Source of the DNA: Marvinbryantia formatexigens DSM 14469
GTDB taxonomy: Bacteria > Bacillota > Clostridia > Lachnospirales > Lachnospiraceae
Direction: 5' to 3'
Assembly (NCBI RefSeq): GCF_025148285.1
Contig: NZ_CP102268.1
Location: 4,123,501 to 4,187,500 of the forward strand
DNA: 64,000 nt
In this document: positions 23,890-33,556 of the stretch, one piece after another
Numbering within the stretch: the first letter of the stretch is position 1
Layout of the letters: each line of letters starts with the position of its first letter
The notes under the pieces: generated by a model
Seen by the model: the letters and a program-made list of their open reading frames with translations, nothing else
Database searches by the model: none
What the model was told of the DNA's origin: nothing
Translations under genes and position numbers: made by a program

Positions 23890-25086
23890 ATGAGTAAAAT
23901 TGCGATGAAGACCCCGCTTGTGGAAATGGATGGCGATGAAATGACCAGAATCCTCTGGAAGCTGATTAAAGAGGAGCTGATTCTGCCGTTTGTGGATTTA
24001 AAGACGGAGTATTATGACCTGGGACTTCAGAAGCGCAACGAGACGGATGATAAGATTACCGTCGACAGCGCGCTTGCCACGAAAAAATACGGCGTTGCCG
24101 TAAAATGCGCAACGATTACCCCGAATGCCGCGCGCGTGAAGGAGTATAATCTGAAGGAAATGTGGAAGAGCCCGAACGGGACCATCCGTGCGATCCTGGA
24201 CGGAACGGTATTCCGCGCGCCGATTATCGTAAAGGGCATTGAGCCGAACGTGCGCACCTGGAAAAAACCGATTACGATTGCAAGACATGCCTACGGCGAT
24301 GTTTATAAGGCGACGGAAATGAAGGTGCCGGGAGCCGGAAGAGCAGAGCTTGTTTTCACGGATGAAAACGGAAACGAAACGCGCGAGCTTATCCATGAAT
24401 TTAAGGGAAGCGGCGTGCTGCAGGGAATGCACAACCTCACCAGCTCCATCGAGAGCTTTGCGAGAAGCTGCTTCGCCTATGCGCTCGATACGAAGCAGGA
24501 CCTCTGGTTTGCAACTAAGGATACTATTTCCAAAAAATACGACCATACCTTCAAGGATATCATGCAGGAAATTTTTGACGCGGAATATGCGGACAAATTT
24601 AAAGAAGCAGGCATCACCTACTTCTATACGCTGATCGACGACGCGGTGGCGCGTGTGATGAAGTCGGAGGGCGGCTACATCTGGGCGTGCAAGAACTACG
24701 ACGGCGACGTTATGAGCGATATGATCTCTTCCGCCTTCGGTTCCCTTGCCATGATGACCTCCGTGCTGGTTTCCCCGGATGGCTGCTATGAGTACGAGGC
24801 GGCGCACGGGACCGTTCAGCGCCACTATTATAAGCATCTGAAAGGCGAGGAGACCTCCACAAACTCCGTTGCCACCATCTTTGCCTGGAGCGGCGCGCTC
24901 AGAAAGCGCGGCGAGCTGGATAATCTTCCGGAGCTGATGGCATTTGCGGACAAGCTGGAGGCGGCAACCATCGCCACCATCGAGGAGGGCAAAATGACAA
25001 AAGACCTTGCGCTCATCACCACCCTGGAAAATGTCACGGTATTAAACAGCGCGGACTTTATCCGCGCGATCCGGGAAAAGCTTTAA
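23890..25086 (+). CDS. icd: NADP-dependent isocitrate dehydrogenase
   Basis: This 398-residue enzyme oxidatively decarboxylates isocitrate to 2-oxoglutarate, feeding glutamate synthesis. The sequence is of the eukaryote-like, homodimeric type: substrate motif [32 protein letters not shown], metal-binding [20 protein letters not shown] split around the catalytic Lys/Asp, and coenzyme region [12 protein letters not shown]. It is monocistronic by layout. The ATG at 23890 follows AGGAGG. Its stop lies two bases from the stop of the convergent ABC-F gene. No citrate synthase or aconitase gene is nearby. Confidence 0.95.
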   Translation: MSKIAMKTPLVEMDGDEMTRILWKLIKEELILPFVDLKTEYYDLGLQKRNETDDKITVDSALATKKYGVAVKCATITPNAARVKEYNLKEMWKSPNGTIRAILDGTVFRAPIIVKGIEPNVRTWKKPITIARHAYGDVYKATEMKVPGAGRAELVFTDENGNETRELIHEFKGSGVLQGMHNLTSSIESFARSCFAYALDTKQDLWFATKDTISKKYDHTFKDIMQEIFDAEYADKFKEAGITYFYTLIDDAVARVMKSEGGYIWACKNYDGDVMSDMISSAFGSLAMMTSVLVSPDGCYEYEAAHGTVQRHYYKHLKGEETSTNSVATIFAWSGALRKRGELDNLPELMAFADKLEAATIATIEEGKMTKDLALITTLENVTVLNSADFIRAIREKL

Positions 25087-25088
25087 TA

Positions 25089-27032
25089 CTACATCAGTGT
25101 CTCCCAGAGCTCATACAATTCTTCGAGCTTCTGGGAGATTTCATATTTCTCCTTATTCAGCTCGATACAGCGGGCGGCATCGGAATAGACCTCCGGCTGC
25201 GCAAGCAGTTCATCAAGCTCGCCGTCACGCTGCTCCAGCGCCTGGATCTGGTCCTCTGTTTTTTTCAAATCATTTTTGCGCTTGCGCTCGCGCGCCTGTT
25301 CTTCCTTCTGCTGTCGCCAGCTGCGCTTTTCCTCCGATTCTTTGTTCTCTGCTGCGGCAGAGGAAGCGTTTCCGAAAAGCCCGGCGGCACCCTTTTCCGA
25401 TGCCTGCGGTGCGTACACGCGCGTCAGCTCATCCTTCTTTTCCAGATAATAATCGTAATTTCCGATGTAATTTACCAGCGTATTTCCGGTAAGCTCCAGA
25501 ATGCGGGAAGCCGTCTCGTTGATAAAATAGCGGTCGTGCGAAACATAGAGCACTGTGCCGGTGTACTGGTTCAGCGCATGCTCCAGGATCTCTTTCGAGG
25601 TAATATCCAGATGGTTGGTCGGCTCGTCCAGAATCAGAAAATTCGCCTCGGAGAGCATCAGCTTGGCAAGCGATACGCGCCCGCGCTCGCCGCCGCTTAA
25701 ATCGGAAATCCGCTTAAATACATCGTCACCCGTAAACAGAAAAGAAGCGAGCACATTGCGGATCTGCGTATTGGTCAGCGTCGGATACTCATCAGAAATC
25801 TCCTCAAACAGCGTTTTCTCCATATGAAGCACATGATGCTCCTGGTCGTAGTAGCCGATATGTACCTTGCTTCCGAGAGAGAAGGAGCCGGCGTCCGGCT
25901 CACACACGCTGTTTAAGATTTTAAGGAGCGTCGTCTTTCCAGTGCCGTTGTCCCCGATGATGGCGACCTTTTCCCCGCGCTTTACCTCAAAGTTTAAATC
26001 GGAAAAAAGCGTGAGCGGACCGAAGGCTTTGGAAAGCCCCTCCACTTTAAGCACATCATTTCCACTGGTAATGCGCGGCTCCAGGCGGATTTTCATTTCG
26101 CTGGCGACCTCCGTCGGCTTTTCCAGACGCTCGATTTTATCAAGCATCTTCACGCGGCTCTCGGCGCGTTTGATGCTCTTTTCACGGTTAAAGGAGCGCA
26201 GCTTTGTGATGACCTCCTCCTGGTGTTTTATTTCCTGCTGCTGATTCAGGTACGCCTTCATCTGCGCCTCGCGCAGCATCGCCTTCTTTTCAGCATAGGC
26301 GCTGTAATTTCCGGCAAAAACAGAGGCGTGTCCGTTATCCAGTTCGATAATCTTTGTCACTACCCGGTTCAGAAAATAGCGGTCGTGCGCCACGATCACC
26401 ACAGCGCCCGGATAATTCTGCAGATAGACCTCCAGCCAGGCGATCGAATTCATGTCCAGGTGGTTGGTCGGCTCGTCCAGGAAGATGATATCGGGCTTCT
26501 GCAGCAGCAGCTTGCCGAGCGCAACGCGGGTTTTCTGCCCGCCGGAGAGCGTATCGATGCTTTTGGAATACTCTTCCTCGGAAAAACCGAGTCCTTTTAA
26601 GATGCCGTTGATCTCGCTGCGGTAAGCGTAGCCGTTTTTGTTTTCAAATTCCGTGCTGAGCCGGTTGTAGGTCTCCAGCGCCGCATCCAGACGCTCCCCG
26701 TCCAGCCCCTTCATTTCCTGCTCCAGAGAGCGGAGGCGTTCCTCCAGCGCAATGATTTCCTGCCGGGTGGTAAGCAGCTCTCCGTAAATCGTGTTGCTTC
26801 CGGTAACGGCGTCGTGCTGCGCCAGATAGCCGATGGAGGTGCCTTTCGCAAACACCGCCTCGCCCTCGTCCGCCTGCATCTGCTTCATGATGATCTTCAG
26901 CAGGGTGGATTTTCCGGCTCCGTTGATGCCGACCACCGCCGCCTTTTCGCGCTCTTCAATGTGGAAGGAAACATCCTTCAGAATTTCATTAGTTCCAAAT
27001 GCCTTTGATATATGACTGCATGTTAAAATCAT
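25089..27032 (-). CDS. ABC-F family ATPase, YdiF/Uup-like
   Basis: This 647-residue cytoplasmic protein has two ABC ATPase domains and no membrane segment. Walker A motifs are GINGAGKSTLLK (near 36) and GDNGTGKTTLLK (near 356); signatures are LSGGQKTR and LSGGERGR; both Walker B regions read FLDEPTNHLD or LILDEPTNHLD. A basic interdomain linker (about 240-310) and a charged coiled-coil C-terminus (about 560-647) match the ABC-F class that acts on ribosomes. Subfamily and any antibiotic-protection role cannot be assigned by eye. It is convergent with icd. Confidence 0.92.
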   Translation of the reverse strand: MILTCSHISKAFGTNEILKDVSFHIEEREKAAVVGINGAGKSTLLKIIMKQMQADEGEAVFAKGTSIGYLAQHDAVTGSNTIYGELLTTRQEIIALEERLRSLEQEMKGLDGERLDAALETYNRLSTEFENKNGYAYRSEINGILKGLGFSEEEYSKSIDTLSGGQKTRVALGKLLLQKPDIIFLDEPTNHLDMNSIAWLEVYLQNYPGAVVIVAHDRYFLNRVVTKIIELDNGHASVFAGNYSAYAEKKAMLREAQMKAYLNQQQEIKHQEEVITKLRSFNREKSIKRAESRVKMLDKIERLEKPTEVASEMKIRLEPRITSGNDVLKVEGLSKAFGPLTLFSDLNFEVKRGEKVAIIGDNGTGKTTLLKILNSVCEPDAGSFSLGSKVHIGYYDQEHHVLHMEKTLFEEISDEYPTLTNTQIRNVLASFLFTGDDVFKRISDLSGGERGRVSLAKLMLSEANFLILDEPTNHLDITSKEILEHALNQYTGTVLYVSHDRYFINETASRILELTGNTLVNYIGNYDYYLEKKDELTRVYAPQASEKGAAGLFGNASSAAAENKESEEKRSWRQQKEEQARERKRKNDLKKTEDQIQALEQRDGELDELLAQPEVYSDAARCIELNKEKYEISQKLEELYELWETLM

Positions 27033-27169
27033 GTTTTTATGTTCCTTTTTACTGTTTTTTAGGTTAGTTTATCACATTGCATCAATTTGTACTAGCTTTT
27101 TTCAAAGAAATGAAGTAAAATAGTTTGAGTTTAAAATGTGATAATCGATACACAGGAGGAATCTTTGGG

Positions 27170-28489
27170 ATGAAAAAGGTTGTGAAATTTGGCGGAAGCT
27201 CCCTCGCCAGTGCAGAGCAGTTTCAGAAGGCGGGAAGCATTATCCGTGCGGAAAAGAGCAGAAAATATGTGGTGCCGTCCGCTCCCGGCAAGCGCTTTGA
27301 CGGGGATACAAAGGTGACGGATATGCTCTACGACTGCTACGAAACCGCGGTCAGCGGACAGGATTTCGAGCAGAAGCTGGATAAAATCAAAGAACGCTAC
27401 TATGAAATTATCAAGGGACTGCATCTGGATTTGTCGCTGGAGAAGGAATTTGCGCAGATTCACGATTACTTTAAAAACGGCGCCGGAAGCAATTATGCCG
27501 CTTCGCGCGGAGAATATTTAAACGGCATCATCATGGCGGCATATCTTGGCTTTACCTTTATCGACGCGGCAGAAGTCATTTTCTTCCGGGAGGATGGCAG
27601 CTTTGACGCCGACAAGACCGACAAGATTCTTTCCGCACGGCTGAAAAAGACGGAATACGCCGTGATTCCCGGCTTTTACGGCGCGATGACAAACGGAAGC
27701 ATCCGCACCTTTTCCAGAGGCGGCTCCGATATCACCGGCTCCATCGTTGCGCGGGCGGTAAAGGCGGACATTTATGAAAACTGGACGGACGTTTCCGGCT
27801 TTCTGGTAACGGACCCGCATATCGTGGAAAATCCGGAGCCGATTGAGACGATCACCTACCGCGAGCTGCGCGAGCTTGCCTATATGGGCGCTTCCGTGCT
27901 GCACGACGAGGCGATTTTCCCGGTAAGATGCGAGGGGATTCCCATCAATATCCGCAATACGAACGACCCGTCCGCACCGGGCACGATGATCGTGGAGAGC
28001 ACCTGCAAAAAGCCGAAATACACCATCACCGGCATTGCCGGGAAAAAAGGCTTTGCGGCTATCAACATTGAAAAGGACCGCATGAATTCGGAGGTCGGGT
28101 TCGGACGCAAGGTACTCAGTGTATTTGAAGATAACGGGATTTCTTTCGAGCATATTCCCTCCGGCATCGATACCATGAGCGTATTTGTCCATCAGTCTGA
28201 TTTTGAGGAGAAGGAGCAGAAGGTGCTTGCGGGCATTCACCGCGCGGTATCGCCGGATTATCTGGATATGGAGGCGGACCTGGCGCTGATCGCGGTGGTC
28301 GGACGCGGCATGAAATCCACCAGAGGAACCGCGGGCAGAATTTTCTCGGCGCTCGCCCACGCGAATATCAATATCCGCATGATCGACCAGGGCTCCAGCG
28401 AGCTGAACATCATCATCGGTGTGAGCAACAGCGATTTTGAGAAGGCGATCCGGGCAATTTACGATATTTTTGTGACGGTACGTCTCTGA
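27170..28489 (+). CDS. lysC: Aspartate kinase
   Basis: This 439-residue monofunctional aspartokinase catalyses the first step from aspartate to lysine, threonine, methionine and diaminopimelate. The kinase domain begins MKKVVKFGGSSLA and contains SRGGSDITGSIVARA; two ACT-type regulatory regions follow from about residue 300 (MNSEVGFGRKVLSVFEDNGI and the C-terminal IIIGVSNSDFEKAIRAI). Feedback inhibition is likely but the effector is unknown. GGAGG precedes ATG 27170. No lysine riboswitch was found upstream; a long-spaced inverted repeat (27069-27144) lies there. Confidence 0.92.
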   Translation: MKKVVKFGGSSLASAEQFQKAGSIIRAEKSRKYVVPSAPGKRFDGDTKVTDMLYDCYETAVSGQDFEQKLDKIKERYYEIIKGLHLDLSLEKEFAQIHDYFKNGAGSNYAASRGEYLNGIIMAAYLGFTFIDAAEVIFFREDGSFDADKTDKILSARLKKTEYAVIPGFYGAMTNGSIRTFSRGGSDITGSIVARAVKADIYENWTDVSGFLVTDPHIVENPEPIETITYRELRELAYMGASVLHDEAIFPVRCEGIPINIRNTNDPSAPGTMIVESTCKKPKYTITGIAGKKGFAAINIEKDRMNSEVGFGRKVLSVFEDNGISFEHIPSGIDTMSVFVHQSDFEEKEQKVLAGIHRAVSPDYLDMEADLALIAVVGRGMKSTRGTAGRIFSALAHANINIRMIDQGSSELNIIIGVSNSDFEKAIRAIYDIFVTVRL

Positions 28490-28518
28490 TTGACATTTTT
28501 TTCACATTGATATATAAT
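28490..28518 (+). promoter_or_regulatory. Promoter of rex
   Basis: TTGACA (28490-28495) and TATAAT (28513-28518), both perfect consensus, are 17 bases apart. It begins directly after the lysC stop codon, so rex is separately transcribed. Confidence 0.85.
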
Positions 28519-28548
28519 GGAGTATCATAGATTTCGGAGGGGATTCTG

Positions 28549-29196
28549 GTGGAAGAAAAGGAAATTTCAAGGGCAGTCATAAAGCGCCTTCCCCGTTATT
28601 ACCGGTATCTTGGCGAACTTCTTGACAGTGGTGTGGAGCGTATCTCCTCCAATGAGCTGAGCGACCGCATGAAGGTGACAGCGTCGCAGATACGCCAGGA
28701 TTTGAATAATTTTGGCGGATTTGGCCAGCAGGGATACGGTTACAATGTAAAATTTCTGTATCATGAGATAGGTAAGATTCTCGGACTGGATAAAACCTAT
28801 AACATGATTATTCTGGGCGCGGGTAATCTCGGACAGGCTCTCGCAAACTATGTGCGGTTTGAAAAGCGCGGTTTCCGCATTATCGGCATGTTCGACGTCA
28901 ATCCGCAGCTCATCGGGAAAAAAATCCGCGGCATTGAAATACGTATGATGGATGAGCTGCCGGATTTTCTGGCGGAAAATGACATTCAGATCGCCACACT
29001 GACGCTTCCGAAGGCGGCGGCGGAGGAGGTGGCGGTAAAGCTGGTGGAATCCGGCATCAAAGCCATCTGGAATTTCGCACATACAGATTTGCATCTGCCG
29101 GATGACGTGGTAGTGGAGAATGTTCATCTGTCCGAAAGTCTGATGCAGTTATCGTACAACATCACAAAGAATCAGCGCGACAGAAATACAAAGTAA
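28549..29196 (+). CDS. rex: Redox-sensing transcriptional repressor Rex
   Basis: This 215-residue protein has an N-terminal winged helix (about 1-75; RISSNELSDRMKVTASQIRQD) and a Rossmann domain with GAGNLGQALANY that senses the NADH/NAD ratio. When NADH is high Rex leaves DNA, de-repressing fermentative and hydrogen-evolving pathways. The GTG start at 28549 follows GGAGGGG. It is transcribed from a consensus promoter. The hydrogenase, Nfn and NAD(P)HX-repair genes in this window are natural candidates for its regulon, but I found no convincing full Rex box. Confidence 0.95.
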   Translation: MEEKEISRAVIKRLPRYYRYLGELLDSGVERISSNELSDRMKVTASQIRQDLNNFGGFGQQGYGYNVKFLYHEIGKILGLDKTYNMIILGAGNLGQALANYVRFEKRGFRIIGMFDVNPQLIGKKIRGIEIRMMDELPDFLAENDIQIATLTLPKAAAEEVAVKLVESGIKAIWNFAHTDLHLPDDVVVENVHLSESLMQLSYNITKNQRDRNTK

Positions 29197-29266
29197 GTGA
29201 CGGGGCTTCTGCAAATATTTTTGCGGCGGCCCTGTTTCCGTGGAATGAAAGGAAGGAGGCGGCGCT

Positions 29267-30109
29267 GTGGAAACGATTTACTGTCCGCAGAAGCTCTCGG
29301 AGGTGCTTCCGCGGCGGACGGCGGATTCCTTTAAGGGCACCTACGGAAAGGTTCTGGTGGTGGCGGGGAGCCGCAACATGTGCGGAGCCGCGTATCTTGC
29401 CGGAAAAGCGGCGTACCGCACGGGCGCCGGGCTTGTTTATATTTATACGGAGGAGTGCAACCGGGTGATTCTGCAGCAGCTCCTCCCGGAGGCGGTGCTG
29501 CTCACCTACGATGTGCAGAATTGGAAGCCGGAGGCGCTGGATGATTGTCTTCGCGGCATGACGGCGGTGAGCGCTGGCTCCGGTCTTGGCACGGGGGAAG
29601 TAAAAAAAGAGATTTTACGGCATATCCTGGCGGCGGATTATCTGCCGCGCGTGCTGGATGCGGATGCCCTGAATCTGCTGGCGGCGGATGAAACGCTCTG
29701 GGAAGTGGCGAAGGAGCCTTTTATCATCACGCCGCATATCGGGGAAATGAGCCGCCTGTGCGCTCTGCCGGCGGCAAAGCTGAAGGCGGCTCCGGCAGAA
29801 ACGGCAGCGGCGTTTTCCGCCGCGCACCGGGTCATCACCGTTCTGAAGGACGCAAGGACTGTGGTCTCCGACGGGAAGGACTGCTCCTGGAATACCTGCG
29901 GAAACAATGGCATGGCGACCGGCGGGAGCGGGGATGTGCTCGCCGGCATCATCGGCGGTCTGCTTGCGCAGAAGCTGCCGCTCTTTGAGGCGGCAAAGCT
30001 TGGCGTTTATATCCACGCGCTCGCGGGGGATGCCGCCGCGAAGGAGCGCGGCACCTACTCCATGATGGCGGGTGATATCCTGGAACATATTTTATACGGC
30101 GTCTCGTAG
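29267..30109 (+). CDS. nnrD: ADP/ATP-dependent NAD(P)H-hydrate dehydratase
   Basis: This 280-residue ribokinase-fold enzyme repairs hydrated NADH and NADPH. Seen motifs are GSRNMCGAAYLAGKAAYRTG, SAGSGLGTG, LDADALNLLA, ITPHIGEMSRL and the C-terminal NGMATGGSGDVLAGIIGG with the catalytic Asp. The epimerase half (NnrE) found fused in many bacteria is absent, so this is a stand-alone dehydratase. A GTG start at 29267 follows GGAAGGAGG. Rex upstream and alr downstream suggest a mixed redox and cell-wall neighbourhood. Confidence 0.9.
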   Translation: METIYCPQKLSEVLPRRTADSFKGTYGKVLVVAGSRNMCGAAYLAGKAAYRTGAGLVYIYTEECNRVILQQLLPEAVLLTYDVQNWKPEALDDCLRGMTAVSAGSGLGTGEVKKEILRHILAADYLPRVLDADALNLLAADETLWEVAKEPFIITPHIGEMSRLCALPAAKLKAAPAETAAAFSAAHRVITVLKDARTVVSDGKDCSWNTCGNNGMATGGSGDVLAGIIGGLLAQKLPLFEAAKLGVYIHALAGDAAAKERGTYSMMAGDILEHILYGVS

Positions 30110-30150
30110 AAAAGCTGCCCCCAGTTACGGAAAGCGGCAGTGTCCGCCGC

Positions 30151-30230
30151 CCGGAGATTCCGGCGGCGCAGATAGTTTCGGTCAAAAACCGTCCGGAAAT
30201 CCCGGCGGCGAAGATAGTCTGGGTCAAAAA
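30151..30230. repeat. Tandem direct repeat upstream of alr
   Basis: Two 38-base imperfect copies start at 30151 and 30193 (period 42), each beginning CCGGA and ending GGTCAAAAA. They fill most of the gap between nnrD and alr. There are only two copies without spacers of equal character, so it is not a CRISPR. Confidence 0.7.
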
Positions 30231-30267
30231 AACATCTGCGGCAGAAGGTCCGCAGAGGAGGAAGATT

Positions 30268-31440
30268 ATGAAAAATTACAGCAGGGTATATGCGGAGATC
30301 GATCTGGATGCGATCGCATATAATTTTGAATCCATGCACAGAAATATTCATCCCTCGGCAGGGATGATAGCGGTCATCAAGGCGGACGGCTACGGACACG
30401 GCGCCGTTCCCATCGCACGGCTGGCGGAGCCGCTGGACTATATCTGGGGCTTTGCCGTAGCCACCGCCGAGGAGGCGCTGCAGCTTCGGACCGCCGGTAT
30501 CAAAAAGCCTGTCCTCATTCTTGGCTATGTCTTTGAGGAGCATTATGAGGAGCTTATCCGCGCGGACATCCGTCCGGTGGTATTTAAGCTCTCTATGGCG
30601 GAGCAGCTGTCAAAGGAGGCGGTGCGCCAGCAGAAAAACGCCGTCATCCACATCGGTCTGGATACCGGCATGACGCGCATCGGTTTTCCGTGCACGGCGG
30701 AGAGCCTTCTGGAAATCATGCTGATAAGCAGACTTCCGAATATAAAAATCGAGGGCATATTTACGCATTTTGCGCGGGCGGACGAAACCGATAAGACCTC
30801 TGCGCAGAACCAGCTGGAGCATTTCCTGAAGTTTACAGACAGCCTGAAGGAAAAGGGGGTGGACATTCCTCTGCGCCACTGCTCCAACAGCGCCGGCATC
30901 ATCGATATGCCGTATGCCAACTTAAATCTTGTGCGTGCCGGTATCAGCATTTACGGAATCTATCCTTCCGAAGAGGTCTGTAAAGAAAATGTCCCGCTGA
31001 AGCCGGCGATGGCACTGAAAAGTCATATCACCCTGGTTAAGGAGGTGGAGGCGGGCGTTGCCGTCAGCTATGGCGGCACCTTTGTCACAAAGCGCAAAAC
31101 CCGCATCGCCACCATACCTGTCGGCTACGCGGACGGCTATCCGCGCCTTCTGTCGAACCGCGGCAGAGTGCTGATCCACGGCAAAAGCGCTCCCATCCTC
31201 GGCCGTGTCTGCATGGACCAGTTTATGGTGGATGTGACAGAAATTCCGCAGGCACAGGAGCTGGATGCGGTCACGCTGCTGGGAGAGGACGGGGAAAGCG
31301 TCCTTTCCGTGGAGGAGCTCGGCGGGCTCTCCGGCCGGTTCCCCTACGAATTTGTCTGTGATATCAGCAAACGCGTGCCGCGGGTCTATAAAAAGAACGG
31401 GCAGGTTTCGGAACAGAAAGATTTCTTCGACGTATATTGA
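30268..31440 (+). CDS. alr: Alanine racemase
   Basis: This 390-residue fold-type III PLP enzyme interconverts L- and D-alanine for peptidoglycan. The PLP lysine is K38 in VIKADGYGHG; substrate region HIGLDTGMTRIGF is intact; the catalytic tyrosine (about Y268) is in VSYGGTFVTK, followed by TIPVGYADGYPR and GRVCMDQFMVDVT. The start follows AGAGGAGG. A MazF-type toxin gene follows within 75 bases, as in the alr-ndoAI-ndoA order of bacilli but without the antitoxin. Confidence 0.95.
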   Translation: MKNYSRVYAEIDLDAIAYNFESMHRNIHPSAGMIAVIKADGYGHGAVPIARLAEPLDYIWGFAVATAEEALQLRTAGIKKPVLILGYVFEEHYEELIRADIRPVVFKLSMAEQLSKEAVRQQKNAVIHIGLDTGMTRIGFPCTAESLLEIMLISRLPNIKIEGIFTHFARADETDKTSAQNQLEHFLKFTDSLKEKGVDIPLRHCSNSAGIIDMPYANLNLVRAGISIYGIYPSEEVCKENVPLKPAMALKSHITLVKEVEAGVAVSYGGTFVTKRKTRIATIPVGYADGYPRLLSNRGRVLIHGKSAPILGRVCMDQFMVDVTEIPQAQELDAVTLLGEDGESVLSVEELGGLSGRFPYEFVCDISKRVPRVYKKNGQVSEQKDFFDVY

Positions 31441-31514
31441 TAAAAACGCATATTTGATAAAAATTGGGAAATACTCCAGTCAGTACCAGAATGAAATGAT
31501 GGAGTGTGAAATTT

Positions 31515-31871
31515 GTGATTATCAGACGAGGAGATATTTTTTATGCGGACCTGCGTCCGGTCATCGGTTCCGAACAGGGAGGGATACGTCCGGTCCTGGT
31601 TATTCAGAATGACGTGGGAAACAAACACAGCCCGACCGTGATCGTCGCCGCGATTACTTCAAAAATGAATAAGGCGAAGCTCCCCACCCACATCGGGATC
31701 GAAGCAGAGCATTACGATATCGTGAAGGATTCCGTGATCCTGCTGGAGCAGCTCCGCACAATCGACAAAAAGCGGCTGAAGGATAAGGTGTGCCATCTGG
31801 ACAGCGATATTCTGCGCCGGGTAGACCGGGCGCTGATGATTAGCCTTGAACTGGATACATACCTGTCTTGA
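31515..31871 (+). CDS. MazF/PemK-family endoribonuclease toxin (EndoA-like), no antitoxin seen
   Basis: About 118 residues. The family opening [20 protein letters not shown] is followed by [13 protein letters not shown] and [10 protein letters not shown]; the catalytic Arg and Thr of MazF are in place, as is LEQLRTIDK. MazF enzymes cut mRNA at short sequences. The start is taken as GTG 31515, 11 bases after GATGGAG; GTG 31506 sits too close to it. In many Firmicutes an antitoxin gene lies between alr and this gene. Here the gap is under 75 bases and holds no frame for one. Confidence 0.88.
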   Translation: MIIRRGDIFYADLRPVIGSEQGGIRPVLVIQNDVGNKHSPTVIVAAITSKMNKAKLPTHIGIEAEHYDIVKDSVILLEQLRTIDKKRLKDKVCHLDSDILRRVDRALMISLELDTYLS

Positions 31872-31896
31872 CGGGCGCTCTGAGAAATGCTATGAT
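31868..31896 (+). promoter_or_regulatory. Promoter of the CBS/CorC gene
   Basis: TTGACG (31868-31873) and TATGAT (31891-31896) are 17 bases apart. The -35 box overlaps the stop codon of the MazF-type gene. Confidence 0.65.
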
Positions 31897-31940
31897 AATT
31901 TGATGGGAGAAACACACTGGAAGAGAAAGGAAGAACGCAC

Positions 31941-32810
31941 GTGTTAAAATCTTTGAGCGGATTGCTGTCCAGAAAACTTGGCAAAAATCCGTCCGGGTCT
32001 GACGAGTACGAAGAAGAAATTATATCTATGGTAAACGAGGGACATGAGCAGGGTGTCATCCAGGAGTCCCAGGCGCAGATGATTCAGAATATCTTCGACC
32101 TTACCGACAAGGAGGCGCAGGATGTCATGACGCACCGCCGCAATATCACGGCGATCGAGGGCACCATGAATCTGAAGGATGCGCTTGCCTTCATGCTGGA
32201 CGATACGCATTCCCGGTTCCCGGTATATCTGGATAACCTGGATAACATCATCGGTATATTGTTTCTGAAGGACGCCATGCGCTGGCACACCAGAAATCCC
32301 GATTACGACAACTGGCAGATCAAGGATATCCCGTCCCTGCTGCGCAAAGCGGTCTTTATTCCGGAGACGCGGGATTTAAGTCCCCTGTTTAAGAGTATGC
32401 AGACGCAGAAGCTGCAGATGGTCATCGTATCCGATGAATACGGGCAGACCGCCGGTCTGGTCGCGATGGAGGATATTCTGGAGGAGATCGTCGGAAATAT
32501 CCAGGATGAATACGATAACGACGAGCCGGTGATTGAAAAAGCGGGCGACGATTTCCTCATATCCGGCTTTGCCCCGCTGGACGAGGTAAGCGAGGCGCTG
32601 CAGCTTTCGCTGGATGACGTCGAGTTCGAGACGCTGAACGGTTTTCTGATTTCCAAGCTCGGCAGGATCCCGTCGGACGACGACCGCTCGGAAATTATCA
32701 CGGACGGCTACAGCTTCCGCATTCTGAGCGTCGCCAACAAAACCATTGAGCGGGTGCGCGCGCATCGGCTTCCCGAAGAAAAAAAAGAAGAAGATGAAGA
32801 AACGAAATAA
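31941..32810 (+). CDS. CBS-domain protein of the CorC/HlyC type
   Basis: This 289-residue protein has a paired CBS module (about 75-190; [19 protein letters not shown] and [20 protein letters not shown]) and a C-terminal transporter-associated CorC_HlyC domain (about 205-285; [16 protein letters not shown]). The membrane DUF21 domain of full-length hemolysin-like exporters is missing, so it should be cytoplasmic, like CorC. CBS pairs usually bind adenosyl ligands; the family is linked to Mg/Co efflux. A GTG start at 31941 follows AAGGAAG. Confidence 0.85.
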   Translation: MLKSLSGLLSRKLGKNPSGSDEYEEEIISMVNEGHEQGVIQESQAQMIQNIFDLTDKEAQDVMTHRRNITAIEGTMNLKDALAFMLDDTHSRFPVYLDNLDNIIGILFLKDAMRWHTRNPDYDNWQIKDIPSLLRKAVFIPETRDLSPLFKSMQTQKLQMVIVSDEYGQTAGLVAMEDILEEIVGNIQDEYDNDEPVIEKAGDDFLISGFAPLDEVSEALQLSLDDVEFETLNGFLISKLGRIPSDDDRSEIITDGYSFRILSVANKTIERVRAHRLPEEKKEEDEETK

Positions 32811-32824
32811 GGAGAGATAAAAGT

Positions 32825-33553
32825 ATGTCAGGACATTCAAAATTTGCCAACATCAAGCACAAGAAAGAGAAAAATGACGCGGCAAAGGGTAAAATCTTTA
32901 CCATCATCGGAAGAGAAATCGCCGTTGCCGTAAAGGAGGGCGGTCCCGACCCGGCAAACAACAGCAGACTGCGCGACGTCATTGCAAAGGCGAAGGCGAA
33001 CAACATGCCGAACGACACCATCGACCGCGGAATCAAAAAAGCGGCGGGCGATGCGAACGCCGTAAACTACGAATACGTTTCCTATGAGGGCTACGGTCCG
33101 AACGGCATTGCCATCATCGTGGAGGCACTGACGGACAACAAAAACCGCACGGCGGCAAACGTAAGAAGCGCTTTCACAAAGGGAAACGGCAGCATCGGCA
33201 CGCAGGGCTGTGTCTCCTACAGCTTTGATAAAAAGGGACAGATGATCATCGACAAGGAAGAATGCGACATGGACGCGGATGACCTGATGATGCTGGCGCT
33301 GGATGCCGGAGCGGAGGATTTTTCGGAGGAAGAGGACAGCTTTGAGATTATCACCGACCCGGATGAATTCGGTAAGGTGCGCGAGGCGCTGGAAAAAGAG
33401 GGTCTTGTCTTTGCTTCCGCGGAGGTGACGATGATTCCGCAGAATTACGTTGCATTAACCGACGAGACAGCACTGAAAAATCTGCAGAGAACGCTCGACC
33501 TTCTGGATGAGGACGACGACGTGCAGAACGTATATACAAATCTGGAGGAATAA
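32825..33553 (+). CDS. YebC/PmpR-family protein (TACO1-type)
   Basis: This 242-residue protein has the family opening [20 protein letters not shown], the GRNI-type central block ([18 protein letters not shown]) and the C-terminal [19 protein letters not shown]. YebC proteins were annotated as transcription regulators; related proteins help ribosomes through difficult (proline-rich) stretches. The start follows AAGGAGAG. It lies 14 bases after the CBS gene and three bases before the CFI-box gene. Confidence 0.93.
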   Translation: MSGHSKFANIKHKKEKNDAAKGKIFTIIGREIAVAVKEGGPDPANNSRLRDVIAKAKANNMPNDTIDRGIKKAAGDANAVNYEYVSYEGYGPNGIAIIVEALTDNKNRTAANVRSAFTKGNGSIGTQGCVSYSFDKKGQMIIDKEECDMDADDLMMLALDAGAEDFSEEEDSFEIITDPDEFGKVREALEKEGLVFASAEVTMIPQNYVALTDETALKNLQRTLDLLDEDDDVQNVYTNLEE

Positions 33554-33556
33554 TCT

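Noticed and set aside
27033-27169. Lysine riboswitch upstream of lysC
   Set aside because: The gap is too short for the aptamer and lacks its conserved core sequences.
28496-28548. Rex autoregulatory site at the rex promoter
   Set aside because: No TTGTTAA-type half sites in inverted orientation were found around the promoter.
30151-30230. Direct repeats that might be a tiny CRISPR array
   Set aside because: Only two imperfect copies with a 4-base gap, no spacer-length intervals and no cas genes.
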